The notes: a model not told the origin generated them from the sequence alone. DNA of 64,000 bases from Cinnamomum chago (GCA_038049695.1 CP142459.1:70541001-70605000); one strand, 5' to 3'; shown: positions 44,462 through 58,386, counted from the first letter of the stretch. Numbers and translations are program-made.

Positions 44462-47400
44462 TTATTCTGATGATGGCGGCGTGTCCAACGGGTCGTCGTC
44501 TTGAGGTGCTGGTCCAGATGATCCAAAATCAAGACTTGGGTAGACACCAGGCGGCCTTTCTCGTGGCTGGATTGATAGTAATTGGCTTGAGTTGCCCACG
44601 ACGTCAGCCCATCCATAATGAGGTTCAGCCCTTCCATGAGAAATTTTAAGTGCTTAGTTCTTTATTGACACTAAATTAATTGGAATACAAGTACTCTATA
44701 AATGATAATAACACATTTTCATTCATTAGCGACGGATAATATCCATGATCTGAGCCATTCCAAGACGCTAACAAGTTTTGTGTGACAAACCTCTCCACAA
44801 ATAAAAGCCCACCTGGTAACCTATGCTTTTCATCCAAATGACCCCATCATGGGAGGCGGATACTTCAAAATTGGCAATGCATCATGTTGTATTGTATCCT
44901 ATACTTCACGTTTTGTGTGAAAAATTCTCATGGAATGTCCCTGACATATTCATGCCATATCTGGACATCATAGCATGATATTGATACCTCTATCAAAGCG
45001 CATAAGCGCTATATCATGGGTGGCTTGCAAGTGGATGACTACAGCCAAGGGCCCAGATAAGAGCAAAAAAATTAATGATTGTGATAGTCCTTGCGAAACT
45101 CCCATCCACTGCAGGCTATCATATGAAAATTTTGGACGCACAGAAGAGGGGACCGCGTCTAAATTTTGTAGGGTCAGCAAATGGTATGAGTATGACCAAG
45201 CATTGTAACTTCTGCCCCACAGGCCGTCAGCATTGTTTGGGTCCTAACATGCGAACATGGTAGTGCATATGATAAATGAGCACATTTAAATAAATAAATG
45301 GAATGTATTCTTACTCATAATAGGTTTCCTCATCAACAACAATATCCCAGCTCTCTCCTGTTGTGCTCTTGCCATATTTGTGGACTTTCCTGTTACACAA
45401 AAAATACGCATGTCAATCAGGACATGCAGGTAAAGCAAGTAAAGCATAGAAGATTAATGTCCATGTACCCATCTATGGTATTGCAAACAACAAAGATGAA
45501 AGGAAAGAATAAAGGTATCTGATGTTGATATAGCCTGTTATGTGACACTATGACTTCACATCTCATTACACTAAAAAACAAAGCAGAAAGACTGAAGACT
45601 CTACCACCTTGATCTTTTTCATATTCTGGCAAAATGGAGACATGTAAGAGGTTTGTGCAGCTCAATTCTGATTGGCGTCAGTTGTTAGCAAGTATAATAC
45701 AATAAAGACAGGGCAGCAAGCACTGGGAGCTGATGGCTCTCCCAAGTTGAATCCACTTTTACCCAAAGGTTTTTAAAATCCAACTCCAAGGACGACTCGG
45801 TCCCCATCAAGTAGAGTTGACTAAACTAAGTAGCATGCAACTAGCCAACTCGGATTGAGTCACACTCTGTTGGAAAACATGGTGAAAATCTAGAACTTGA
45901 AAAATGATCATCCTATAAATATAGAATTTTAAGACATCATAGTTTACGTGGTAGGATAAAATTTTAAGTATAAATAGGTGTTTTCATTTGTTTCTCACTC
46001 AATCGGATGAACACCACATCCAAGGTATGAATGCGTAGATCTTCCACAAAATGTAGCATTATTCTTCCAAAATCAGAGTAAAAGGTCCCCAAAAGCCTTC
46101 CGAAGCTTCTTCCAACAGGAAAATAGGAAGAAAATCATGTGTTCAAGGCCTTTTCTATAGGAATCGATTAGAAAGGAGACTTAGTAGGTGCCGAGTCTGA
46201 GTCAACTTGGGCAAGTTTTAAAACCATGCTTTTACCATTCTACAGAATAAATACACTCAAGAATTATTTAATGATCATACCCATTTGTTCCAGGGCTTCG
46301 AAGACAATTACTAATGAAAATGTGTACACTTACAAGGTAACGCAAAGTGAGTTGGCTCAAATAGTTCGCTAATCTTGATGTATGATTTAACAGTCTCCAA
46401 GAGTAGTGAGTTGGCTAAATTAGTTGGATAGTCTTGAGTTATGATTTTGCCGTCTTCAAATCCTAAGAGATATTGAATAACTAGTGTTTCTCGAATAGAA
46501 GAAAATCTATCTACTTTCTTTCCAATTAGTGAAGAGTTCATCATCACTATCATCAATCAAAGCACCATTTCATCAATCTGTCATTGGCTTAGAGAGTTTT
46601 ATCAATTATGTCATAAACAAATAATGCACTTTCCTATGTGTGAATGATTACAAATCAAAATAACCTTTTGCAAGCTACATGGGTAACCTCTCCAACTATG
46701 TAGTAAACATTGATCATGTTAACCTCAGACTAGTCAAGTTGGTGTCCATCATGGGATCAACATCGCCAACATTGCAGCCTCATGTTGTCCATTTAGGATT
46801 GCTTTTGAATTTTGCATTCACACCATCTCTTGATTCATACACCAACACTATATCATCTGCAAACAACATATACCAAGGTACCTCCTCTTGGATATGAGCA
46901 GTTAACTCATCCATAATCAGTGCAAAGAGATAAAGACTTAGGGCTAACCCCTCATGCAAACCTATGGTCATTGGGAACTCATTTGTCTCTCCACAGGTAA
47001 TTCTCACACTCATTACCACTCCTTCATATCAGATAAAATTTTATGATTAACTTCTTTCTTTCTTTTTTTATTCAGTTTTTATGGTTAACTTCTTTCCTTT
47101 TTATTCAGTTTTATGATTAACTTCTTAATAACCATTTTATGCAACACAGTGGATGATGATGACATATAGAGATCGTAAGAAAACTGCAAAAACCTCCATA
47201 AATAGGACCTGATTTTCTCAACAACATAGGAAATAGGAACAACAACTTAACAAGCATCCACATTCCACATACAAATAGTCAAATAATTTCCATTTAAAAT
47301 CTGAGTTCAGTAGTTTATGGCCAAATGGACAAGTGATTACCCATTTCCAAAGTGTTCTTCTCCCCATGTCCTTGACCAGCCTAAAAAAATGAAAAGAAGG

Positions 47401-47726
47401 TATTAGTGATTCTTAGACCATATGAATAATGAATTTATTGCACAATAAAACAAGCAGGCAAACAACTGACAGCATCCGTAGGGCAGACTGTTTAACTAGA
47501 GATACTGGAATACGAATAGTGTGGATTACATTTATCATATTGGACATTTAATACTTTTCAACTCCGCCGGTTTTTACTGCCAGTCCCAAGCCCGGGTAAA
47601 GTTGAGGGTTGTGTTAGGTATCCACAACCAGTGTAAAATTTTGTCACAACCATACATGAATTCTGAGATAAAGATGGAGAAACAAAATTCATGTAGGCGA
47701 CCCCAACATAGTTGGGACAATGCTTT

Positions 47727-47776
<50 letters not shown>

Positions 47777-50700
47777 CATTTAAAACTTTTCACCGATTAT
47801 ATACCTCCTATATCAACATTATGAGGCAGAATTGTGAGATAGCTGAAAGGCTCGCAACTCGAACAGCATAATCAGCTAGAGGGTAGATTTGTGAGCTCAT
47901 GTCTCAATTTTTTGTAACTACTTCACATGTTCTTAGAAGATGGATTGAGATGTTTAAAGCTCCTGTAGTAGAATGAATACTGTGTCTTAAAATTAAATTT
48001 TGATGGTCGTTTAACAAGGGGAAATACACGTCCAGCAGTGCAGGTGGAATATTTAGGTGTCAGAGATAAAGTTTTTTACAAGCCCAGCTGGAATGAATGG
48101 TGCGTAATGCAGATGCAATGAAAAAGGAGAGAGCAGATGCTTAAGGAAATATGGATTGTCCAGTTGTGAAGTGATTTATTGTGTCAATAGATGGTCAGTT
48201 CCTCCAGATCCTTCCCTTGTGTCTGTTCAGTGAATATTACTGAGGCAAGAGAGACATGCCAAGGCTGCAATGCATTTTTTCTTTTTGTTTTTTCCATGTT
48301 TGGAGAGATATTAACAGTGATGTGGATAGTTTTGCTAGGGAAGGGATAGTCCAATACTCTGGTTAAGTGATATCTTCCCAAAGTTTTCTGCTTTGTTTTT
48401 ATCTAGGATTTATATAGGCTTAGCTTCCTCCTAGGTTTTTGGTCTCTCTCGAAGGCAAAAAAGGAAGAAAAAAAACTTCAGGTTGACTTGAAGACTATGG
48501 CGGTTTTCTTTGCAATATATCGTTATAGGTTGGAAGCAATGCTCAGTAGACTTTCAATGAAACTGGTATGAGAGAGAGAGAGAGAGATAAAACTCATGTT
48601 CTCCAGGTTGGCTTGCAAAAGTTGTAACTGGTAACGATGCATATGTACTACAATGGTGACCAACATGACCAAGGAAATGGAAGAATATTATCAAAATGCA
48701 ATATAATTGTAAAACCATGAGGGAATGCATGTGATCAAGAATACTGCTGCAAAGCAATATAAACAAAGGAATAAGGCATGGGAACTCAAGAGAATTCATG
48801 GACCCTATTTTTTTTTGGGGATTTTGGAATGGTTTCCCGGATTAGTTTCATGATTGTAATATATATAGTCCAGGAGTTGATAAGAAAAGGGAAAAAAGAT
48901 ACAAATTTTGTTTGGATGCAAAGATAGACCAGTCGACATTCACAAAATTTCTAAAGAGTTCAGTTCTCAAATTTCAGTTTTCATTGCAATAATAATGAAA
49001 TCTTATGAATTGAACACTGTTTTATTTATTTTTTTAAATTGTTAAGTTGGATTACTTTGAAAATAAGGGAAAGAACATACGGTCTCCGATGGGTGACACA
49101 TGCCATGTCTCCCCTTGACGGGAACCTATGCCAGCAAAGAATTTCTCTTCCCACTTGTCTCCCCATTTGGTTCCTAGTTCTGTCTCAGCCCATTTATCTG
49201 TCCTGAAAAACAACAGGGAAAAGTTTAACAAGAGTTTCTGTATGCAGCTACTAGCTACTATCCATCAAGAATATAATTAGGATAAAAAAAAGAGCTGAAT
49301 TTTGGGAAAATAACTTTGCAGAAATTATACATCATAGTAGTTAAAAGGGCCACAAATCTACAATATCATCAACAAAGAAAGGGGTTATAAATCGAATCTT
49401 ATCAAATCCAAGTTGTTCGGCAATTTCAACTTTCTGATTTTTTCCTTCAGCACATTCATTAGTTCCATACTGTAAAGCCTCAATTCTCTTTATAGGGAGA
49501 TGTCCAAGAGACTTTGACAGTGAATAGCAACTTAAGTTCTCTTCTGAAGTGAATAAAAAATAAAAAATTCATGTGAAGTGACATGACCTAAGTGCAGAGA
49601 CAATGGAAGCAAGACGTAGGGATGTTGGCAAGCACAACAATTCCACAGAAACTGATATCCAGTAAAATACTTTAGATAAGGATGTATAACAAATTTTCTG
49701 AAAATCTTGCTTTCAAGGGCTTCTTTTCTTAAATGTATTTTTTGGGAACCTATTTTCTAAGTCCTTGTAATCCGTCTTTCTCCTGACAAAAGACGTCAGT
49801 TCATCCAAGTCATCGATTTAAAGAGGTTATAAAGAGGTTACTTCTGATCGCCTATGATTCAGAGTCACTACAATCGGTATCCTAGCCATTTCATTTTTTG
49901 GTTAGGAAAACAGAGTTTAATGAAATAGACCAAATTCTTAAGCATTTCAATCATGTACATTTATCAGTTTGTTTATACAACTTGGCCCATAAAGTGTGGG
50001 ATTCACCAGATGGATGGCCCTTACTGAAAAATTGGTTGACCACAGGCAAAATGCTATTCTTATCCGATAAAATTATGAGACAACATTAAACATATTCTTC
50101 AACTTTTTTTAATGTTAAACTTTCATTAATAGTAAGGGCATGGTTCTTAAACCTTCCTTTTAGAAAATTTATTTTAAACATTATACTTCTTAATCTTCAT
50201 AATGAAATGTTTTAAGCACCAAGGGAAATTAATTACTAGTAAACTAAATTTAATGACCATGCTTCGCACTTAGATTCTTAAGAAAGAATATGCAAGAGAC
50301 AGAGAACTTTGAAAGAACACCATTTCACGACGGATCCTCTTCCATCATAATGCTCTCCCCACTTCTCCCACCATGACTGCTCATTCAATCTACCATACTT
50401 GTGTGCCCCTTTCTCAGTCCAACCTTTTGCATCATATTTCTCCCACCTAGCAGACACAATAGACAAACAATTAGTATTAAACTGCACCATGAACAGGAGT
50501 ATGAGCAACATAGCAAAATGACATCGTGATAAGTTCTCTTAAAATCCCTCACCATTTTTCATACCACCCAGCATTTTCAGTGCCAGATTTTGCTTGTTTT
50601 TGAGCACTCCTCTCTATCCTTGCCAAGTTACTGCAATTTAAATCAAAGTGATGAATACAGGCCCAGAATAATCAAACATTAAACCAATAAAAAATAAAAA

Positions 50701-53700
50701 ATAAAAATCAACATTAAGCACTTGAATATAGAAAGGGACAAGGGGGAGGACAGGAAATGTACTTGACACAGAAATGACTATCCAAACACCACTTACTTTT
50801 GTATTACCCTAAAATAAGGTGCATTTCATGGTAATTGAAATAACCCAACACAGTCTTTGTTCTGACTATATTTTGTATACTTAAATCTTCACATCACCTG
50901 ACACTTTGATGTCAGGTTCACAACAGATGCCGTTAGATGCATGTTTAACAATAGCCTATATTATTTAGTGGTCTGTAGAATAGACCATGAAAGACTAGTG
51001 TCCATGATCATAAAAACAACTAAGGCTAACTATTGCACATTGTGATTGATTCAACCGAGGGTCAAAAAGCTGTTGCGGATAGTGTATCATACAAGAATAT
51101 AAAACAGATTAACTCAAACATTAGACAATATATTTTGAATAAATAGAAACTCCCTTTAAAAATCGTAATTGGCAAAGGAGTGTCTACATCAACTTCCTTG
51201 TACACACAAATGAAGCGCCCTAATGTGTTGCAATTAACTTGATTTTGTTTTACCCATTAAAAAAAACTTCTGAAGTGCATTTCAAATACCTTGAACCCAT
51301 CTTGACTGAATTATGTGTCCCTTGAGCATAAAGGGACCACAGATTTGGTTTAACAAGCCCTCTTTAACAGCAAGAACCTCCACTTGGTCAGAGCCTCTAT
51401 GACTAAAGTGTTGGCATTTTCATGCTATCATATCCATTACTAAAAGGCAATGATTTTCAAGGTATGTCACATATTAATGTCATTCACATTTTGATATGGT
51501 AAATTCATATGAGGGCCACATTTGCAAGAAAGAACCTTCAAAGGTACAGTTACTAAATATTTAAAAAAAAATCCATTAGATCAGACCTCCACTCATCTTG
51601 ATGAAGAACTTCCTGCCATGTTTCCCACCATGAATCACCTTCAGCATTTTTTCCAGATTTCTCCACACCTTTGGGAAAGCAAAATTTAATCACTTACCGT
51701 TAACAAGGGAAACTAAAATCAATGAATATGAGTAGGTATAAAGATGAAGGTAATGGTTGGCACCGTGACCAAACAAATGTCAAGCACTATATATTACATC
51801 ATCTCAATCTACCAAGCTGTCTCTAAATTCCATGAGAGCAGCAGTAAAAGTAAGGAAAGCACAATGGAAACATCCATATAAAATAATTGCATAACATATG
51901 ATGTATAGAATTATAGATTAATATATGCACATGTCTTTATGCATTGTATCATGATTTTTTATTTTTTAATAGAAATTTTCATTAGATGGATAGAGTCAGT
52001 AAAATAGAGCTATACTGATGGCATACCTCAAACCAAAAACAGGCTGGGAGAAAAAAAAAAAAAACAGAGCATTGTAACATGATACACAATTTTCAGAACG
52101 TCCAGGATATATTCAGCTTAGGATCGATCCAAGCCGGAGATCCCAACCACCCCCTCCTCTTCCAACCACCACCCGAACACGCGTGCATGCCAAAAAAAAA
52201 ACAATGATTTCTGCAGAATGTATAAGGCATAAGGCTTTTATTCAGTGATTTCCTTTTCTACTCCCTTCATCATCTTCTTCAAAGCCTTATTACATACACC
52301 TGAAGTTCTTTCCCACTCGTTTGAGGTACTTTTATTAATGGATGTTTTTGTTGTATTCTTTCTTTGGTTTAAATACTATTTTTTTCATAAAAGAAGGTTT
52401 TCCAAAGGAAGCCTTGAACCCATTTGGATCAACAGTTGAAGACAGAGCCCGTGGCACTGCAGAAGGTGCTCTCTATTACAACCTTAAGGTTGTGGGTTAC
52501 AGTCATCTTACCAATCAAGAATAATAAAAAATTGAAAATAAAAGAAAGGAAGTACTATTACATGCTAACAGAAATAATATATTTCATTATAAACTCATGA
52601 TTAAAAGGTCAAGTGAACTAGCAGAACCACAATATCAAGATAATCATGAATGCCTCAGCATGGATGTTTTAAGCAACAACCTAAATTTTTCATGACAAGA
52701 GGCCATAGAACAGTTGGGAGGTGCCCATCATCACAACCATGAGTTGCAGATTCAATCTGCAAGTCAAATTACTTATTTTAAAAATTAAACGTTTTTCATG
52801 AAAAGACATGTAGGAACTAGTACAAAAGTTACTCGCATAACTTAGCAAAAATGATAGTGAATGAAATACCTAGCTCTTTGTATCCAGTCCAGTCGCTCTT
52901 TTCCCACCACTGTCGAGGAGATCAAGAAAGCATATTAAATGAACATACTTAAAGCACTTTAAATGAATTAAAAATAGATCATACTTATTGGCATTACAGA
53001 AACAGCATAAGCACAGTGGTCAAAATGTTTAGCACTGAAGTTAATATTTTCAAGAAAAGAGGGAAACTTGCATATTATAAATGAAAATGAGGTTTACAAA
53101 ATAATGAAATAATGGGTGTATAAAAACCATGTGGTAATTATTATTATTGTTATTATTACTATTATTGTTGTTATAATTGTTTTTTTCAGTGTATTTTCTT
53201 AATTTAACAAAGTCTTTAAAAGAAAACTTTGACAAGACTAAGAAGAATTAAGCTATGAATAAATCAGATATAAGAGAAACAAATCTATAAAGATCATGAC
53301 TGGCAACACAGAATAATTCAAAAAATAAACAACAGCATAGTCGGATGAGTGGGAAGTAAAAGTATACTTAATCAGTAGGAGAGAAGCTCGGACGTAGATA
53401 TGCTTCAGTGATTGGTCCGATTCACAGTTATGATAATGTAGTAACTGTTATGTAGAATATGTGTACTGATCTTTTCACTCTTTCAAATATTTAGGGAAAA
53501 AAAAAAGTCTATTTGTAGCTTAACTGGTTAGGGACACCAAATGCCCCTTTAGGGAGCAAGTGTGCATGAGTTTGAGTCCTTCACATAGCAAAAACAAAAC
53601 AGTGAAAATATATTCTTTGCCACTCCATTGACCGGTCTAGTACGCATTGTGGATCAAAGATGCTCATCCAGACCTGTTTGGATGTACTACAAATTGGACC

Positions 53701-56628
53701 TAATTCGCCAATTAGGTGCAATTTATGAATACAAGAGAAAAGGGAAATTATACTATATATAATTCTTTCATCTAAAGTTCGGTCTTTACCCTATTCCAGT
53801 GGCTTCAAGGTCAAACTTTCAATGTTGAGCTTACCTATAAAAAAAAGGGTCTGTCTAATTAGATCTGTGGGTACATAGACACTAAAATAAATATGTGTGA
53901 ACCTTTGGACGTAAAATTCAGCAAAATTACATGGCAAATACAGGATGCACTTCTCTGAGTTTAAAAAAAATAAAATCAGAAGCAAAAGCATTAGATCATT
54001 AAAGCTATTAAAGTGGTTACTATATTTGGGTATAGACATATCACGTCACTAAATCCATGTTATTTCTCATGTACTCATTTGATAAAAACATTAATATCAC
54101 ATGATTGAAAAAAAAATAAGAAGAATAAAAGTGAAAGCAGTTTATAGTAAACAATAGCACACCGTTTCTTGCCACTCTGATAAAGAATCTTGAGATTGAC
54201 CTCCCATTCTAGTCCAGCGGCATCTGTACCCATTCTCCCCAAGTTCCTCTCCACTTTCACGGTACCAAGTACTACCATCTTCATTAGTGCCAGACTCATT
54301 GACAGTTTCATTTAATAAGCTGATCTCCCAATCCTTCTCGCTAGCAATGCCAGTGTCTACAAGGGAGAAGATAATGTATTATATGGAAGAAAACAAATGC
54401 AAGGCATAAACCATCAGCTAAACAAGGAAGCTGGAGAAAGAATCATTTCAATTAGGAAAATAAGGAACAAAGAAAACATAGCTCCCTCAGAAACTGATTA
54501 CTACAAATACTAATGCATATAGCATTAATAACTACTGCAGCAAACTTGACAATATTAACCAGCAGCTAAATTAGCTTACAGCTGTGCAATACCTCTTTTT
54601 GGTGGCGTGTCACGACACTGTGGACCAGAGTTTTTGGGAGTGCAGCGAGGATAGAACTCATTTTGTTTAAAAGCATCGCGAAGGCTGCAACAATAACAAG
54701 AAGAGCATAGGATTCATATTTTATGGTATACTGTACCAAGACAAACTTCAGCAATCCAACTAGAATTCCATTAATAAAGGTAGCGGTGTACATGATTAAG
54801 TCAAACTACTTAATGACTGAATAATTCGTCTGTAAGGCAAAGATCCATATAAGGGTTGAGCTCCTTTCGTACTTTGAAACATTCCGCCAGGCCCTTCAAC
54901 AGACAGGTTTCACTTAGAGAGCACATGATCGTGCCTCGCTCAGACAAGACAAATCTGAGAGTATTTTGCTTGTCATTGTGGACAATCTCTCATTTGTTGG
55001 AAGTGATGTTTTTGACATCATTAGTCCACAGCATGTTGAGTTCAGGCTTTAGAAGGGACCCATGGCCTTTTTAATGGGGTTCAAGATCTTCACAAGATTC
55101 ATGTCCCCTGCCCTGAACACAACTAGTAAGAAAGCTGATACAGCTTTGGCGCTAAATGTGACGTAATCCAAGAAATATTGAAAATCATATGTAGATAAAA
55201 TTTTATATGTTCAATAAGGAGACAGTCCAATATGGTTTACTGCATTAAATGCGTAGTTATTTTGTTGTGACCAGAGACAGCCATATTCTTCTTCTTAATA
55301 AGCTTAGTTACCATGCTTCTGATCATTCTATAACTGGAGGATGTTCAAGACAGATGATGCCTTTTTTTAATTCATCTCTTGGTAAAGTTGATTAAAACCA
55401 TTGATCGTAGCAGAGCTAAGTGTCCTGGTTACGGCAATCAAAAACTAAATTCCGAAATTTTGTGAAAATAACTTCAACGGTGAAGAAAGAATTAGAACAG
55501 CAATTTTTACCCCTTTGGAGTGAGGATATTATACAGTTATGTGTGTTACCCAATAAGAGGGGAGCTTCCTTTCTACTGCAATTTCTCTTTATGATGATTC
55601 ACGCAGTGCAATCAAAAGCAATTTAAACAAAAGTTATTGAGGTTGATTGTAATGATGTCCAAGACAAAATCTTCCCCGGGTCTACCTCACTTCCACAAGA
55701 CCTCAAATGAAATTGGATGACTTTTTTTGCTAAGGCTTACTAATTGCTAATCAAATTGTTAATAACAACGCGGAACTCATTGATTCAAGGGCATTAGATA
55801 TCTTGGTGCCAAGAATACACAACAAACAAATAAGCCATTACACATGAGCAAAACCATTCAATCAGTGTCCCATAACCCAAAAATCACACTGATCAAATAG
55901 ATCTGATAATCCTACCTTTCTTCAAATCACTTCCCCCTAAAAAAAAAAAAAAAACTCCACCACCAATCATCCCTTCAAGTACCACTCCATCTACACCGGG
56001 CCCATTGGCGCAGCAGATGCAGATTCACATGGCCCACCTAGTTTTCCTATTCAATCTTTTCCCAACTTCTTATTATAAACAAAAAAAAGTGTAAACCGAA
56101 TCATTTCACTCTCATTTCCATAATTCCCACTGATAACTTGCTTTAAATTAAAGTCACTTTTTTGGTTTCAGAATCAAAGTCATTAACTTTCCAGATCAAA
56201 ATCAAAGTATCAAAGTATCAAAGTTAGTAACTTTCCTAATCAACTATCTTTTTAAACACTCCCTACTTTCCAATACCATCCAACAACTAAATTACAGACG
56301 AAAAACCGATCCAAACTGCAAATATCAAAACTTACCGCGGCGAGGAGAAAGGCTTCGGCGGCATAGCTTGGATTCTACTCCTCCGATGGCTCTTCTTCTG
56401 CTCGAACCTCCATTCCTCGATCTTCTCCACCTTCTTCCCCGTCGCCGGCGCCAACTTCCTAAATTCAGTCTCCGAGCAGCAGCACCGTACTCCGCTCCTC
56501 CACCGCTCAAATCGATCAGCCCGCCGCCCGAAATCCAGCCGCCGATGGAGAGGAAAAGCTCCAAATCTGCGGATTTTGAGATCGAAAGCAGCAGAAAAGC
56601 CTCTTGAACTGGTAGCATCCATTTCCAC
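44462..56628 (-). CDS. ESV1: ESV1 (EARLY STARVATION 1), starch-granule-binding protein
   Basis: Eleven exons, in transcript order 56628-56336, 54684-54593, 54356-54163, 52909-52870, 51668-51587, 50630-50553, 50446-50321, 49202-49081, 47380-47341, 45389-45315, 44630-44462, join in frame to 436 residues (Arabidopsis ESV1 about 426). ESV1 binds starch glucans in plastids and, with LESV, controls granule organisation and night-time turnover. The first ~60 residues are Ser/Arg-rich with few acids, as in a plastid transit peptide. After LRDAFKQNEFYPRCTPKN the rest is a run of Trp- and acid-rich segments (WWEKSDWTGYKEL, WWETWQEVLHQDEW, WYEKWWEKYDAKGW, WWEKWGEHYDGRG, RWSRTWGEEHFGNG), about 27 Trp in ~300 residues. 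The C-tail is Pro/Asp-rich. All splice junctions are GT-AG. Introns total over 10 kb and hold transposon debris. No breaks seen. Confidence 0.95.
45756..46236. mobile_element. 465-bp MITE-like element in ESV1 intron 9
   Basis: The element 45764-46228 begins CAAAGGTTTTTAAAATCC and its right end reads in complement CATGGTTTTAAAACTTGCCC. GACTCGG phrases occur near both ends in inverted order. CTTTTACC flanks it on both sides, a perfect 8-bp duplication of the hAT size, although the flank is of low complexity. Non-coding. Confidence 0.55.
46780..47019 (-). mobile_element. RTE-type LINE reverse transcriptase fragment
   Basis: An 80-codon minus-strand frame reads FPMTIGLHEGLALSLYLFAL, then MDELTAHIQEEVPWYMLFAD and DIVLVYESRDGVNAK. 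This is the palm region of a LINE reverse transcriptase with the FADD active-site motif, closest in style to plant RTE-clade elements. It is a small fragment in intron 9 of ESV1, in the same orientation as the gene, and has no ends or tail nearby. Confidence 0.8.
47566..47776 (+). mobile_element. 3' end of an RTE-type LINE with (GATGAC)n tail
   Basis: The phrases CAAGCCCGGGTAAAGTTGAG and TAGGCGACCCCAACATAGTT, then GGGACAATGCTTTGATGA, are standard in the 3' region of plant RTE LINEs. The sequence ends in about eight copies of GATGAC (47727-47776), the tandem-repeat tail that this clade uses in place of poly-A. The copy is 5'-truncated and lies in ESV1 intron 8, opposite to the gene. Confidence 0.75.
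52440..52780. mobile_element. possible SINE fragments in ESV1 intron 4
   Basis: Two short stretches have a tRNA-like look. Near 52487-52503 AGGTTGTGGGTTACAGTC resembles a B box. Near 52707-52765 TAGAACAGTTGGGAGG and GCAGATTCAATCTGC resemble worn A and B boxes at a suitable spacing. No duplications were found, so this is a weak call. Confidence 0.25.
53505..53605 (+). mobile_element. tRNA-derived SINE-like fragment
   Basis: TAGCTTAACTGGTTAGGG fits an RNA polymerase III A box and GAGTTTGAGTCCTTC a B box, about 35 bp apart, followed by an A-rich stretch. It does not fold as a complete tRNA, so a SINE or tRNA pseudogene is likely. It lies in ESV1 intron 3. Confidence 0.4.
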
Positions 56629-56929
56629 TTGATTATTTACAGAAATGACATTGGTGATAAACCCTAGAAAGATGAAGAAGAATCCGTTTTTCCTTCTTCT
56701 GCAACTTTCGGATGGATTGGGGGGAGAGAGAGATTTGGAGATTTGAGAGAGAGTCTTTAATAGCGGAGAAACAAGTTCAAATGGAGTCGTTTGCTTTTCT
56801 CTTCTGTTTTGAGGGCTTAAAAAAAAGTTCGGGCATGTTTCACGAGAGCGACGGATGGGATGGGGTTTTGGGGGTTTTTGCGGGCAGGGATGGGGAAATC
56901 CTGGCCATACATTCCTGTAAGGGAGTGGG

Positions 56930-57060
56930 GCCCACGTGGGCCATGGGATGATGGCATGGGATATCCGTTAAGGGAGAGGCGCCTTGGTGCCACGCGGCAC
57001 TGGTTTTGGCCGTTTGTGTTGGCAGTCGATTGATTGGTGGGCCCGGGGACTGACACGTGG
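56930..57060 (-). promoter_or_regulatory. two G-boxes upstream of ESV1
   Basis: CACGTG occurs at 56933-56938 (in GGGCCCACGTGGGCC) and at 57054-57059 (in GACACGTGGGG), about 305 and 425 bp before the ESV1 start codon. G-boxes bind bHLH and bZIP factors and are common in light-, clock- and ABA-controlled genes. Their use here is inference. Confidence 0.45.
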
Positions 57061-57282
57061 GGCCGAGTTGGAATGCTGGTGGGTAGGGGATTTTATCCGG
57101 CTCGTGAGAAAGTAAAAGTAATCTCGTGGGGTTTTCTCGTGTGACCAGATGGGTTTTTTTTTTTTTTTTAACTCGACGCGGGGTGGGGCCCACGTCAGAT
57201 TTTGATTAGATAAATTTTTGGTCCCTCAGTAAGATTAAACATATAATTGATGCTTTTGTTGTGGGACTGAATCTCATCAAAG

Positions 57283-57502
57283 TAAAATTAGAGGACAATT
57301 TTTTTTTATTTTTTTTATTTTTTTTTTGTTATTGGAGGGTTCCAATATTTTGGGTTGAACTAATCCCTCTAGGTCCAAACGGAAAGCTAGATAAACTCTC
57401 ATATAGTCTCAACATAGTAGTGCAGTTTCGAACCCACAACCTCCATATGCAAATCGTAGTCTTAGGCCAACTGAACTACCCCTTAGAATTAAAATTTGAG
57501 GA
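57283..57502 (-). mobile_element. tRNA-derived SINE, copy 1
   Basis: On the minus strand it begins about 57482 with GTAGTTCAGTTGGCC (A box), then GTGGGTTCGAAACTGC (B box), a ~120-bp body with GGACCTAGAGGGATTAGTTC, and an A-rich tail broken by T. TAAAATTAGAGGA (57283-57295) and TAAAATTTGAGGA (57490-57502) flank it, a 13-bp duplication with one difference. Its body matches the copy at 58405-58594. Confidence 0.8.
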
Positions 57503-58386
57503 TATGGGAAAGGAGGGATGGCCATCAATTTGACCATCAGTAGGTGGGTCGCATGTTATACATGTGTGCAATGGGAAGTTAATAATTAAACCACTTGGGG
57601 GATCCAGACTCATCTATGAAAACAAATGGGCCCTAACGAAAATTAGGGTTTCTTAATGTTGCTAAATGTTTAATATGCTGTCACAAGGATATAGAAATTA
57701 AAACCGGTATAGATGAGACAAATCCAATATTTATTGAACATAACTTCTGCAATGATTAAAGACTAAATTAGTAAGTAGTCCCACTAGTAATATGACCACA
57801 AGCCCTCTTTCAAGGTGTAATACAAATAAAGGATATGTGCAAAGGGCCAAATTCGGGCCTTGTACACTTTTCAAGGTTTAAGTTGGGCCTTTAGTTTAGG
57901 TTTGGGTTTGACACTTATTTATTAGGAGGTATTTCTTATAAAAAATTTTAAGTGTGGGGATGTCAGGCATTTGAAATTTTATATTTGAATGTTGGTTGGA
58001 ATCCTAAAAATTAACATATTAAAAGTTTACTTCTAAGATTTGGAGTTTTTGGAATTTCAGCTTCTTACCTGTTACATTACACTTGAGCATTTGGAAAATT
58101 ACTTATTAAGGACAGCATTTGAGAAATTCATAATTCTTTTCCAACAAGAACTTTCTTAACCTAACCAAACAGTCCCAGGCCATTAGGCCATTGGTGTAAT
58201 CTAGATCTTACCAAAACTAACTTATTTTAATCCCTAAATGATTAACTTACTCTTACATTGGATTCTCTAATAAGAGATTGCTTAGTTAAAGATTTAAAAT
58301 TTGAATTCTAATGGAGATAATGATGGAGATAAAGAATGCAATGAAAATGATAATGGTAATAACAGTCTTAACTACCCCAAAAATAT

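Noticed and set aside
54830-55620. Open frames inside ESV1 intron 1
   Set aside because: Short, no recognisable domain, and no splice signals linking them. Probably chance or old repeat.
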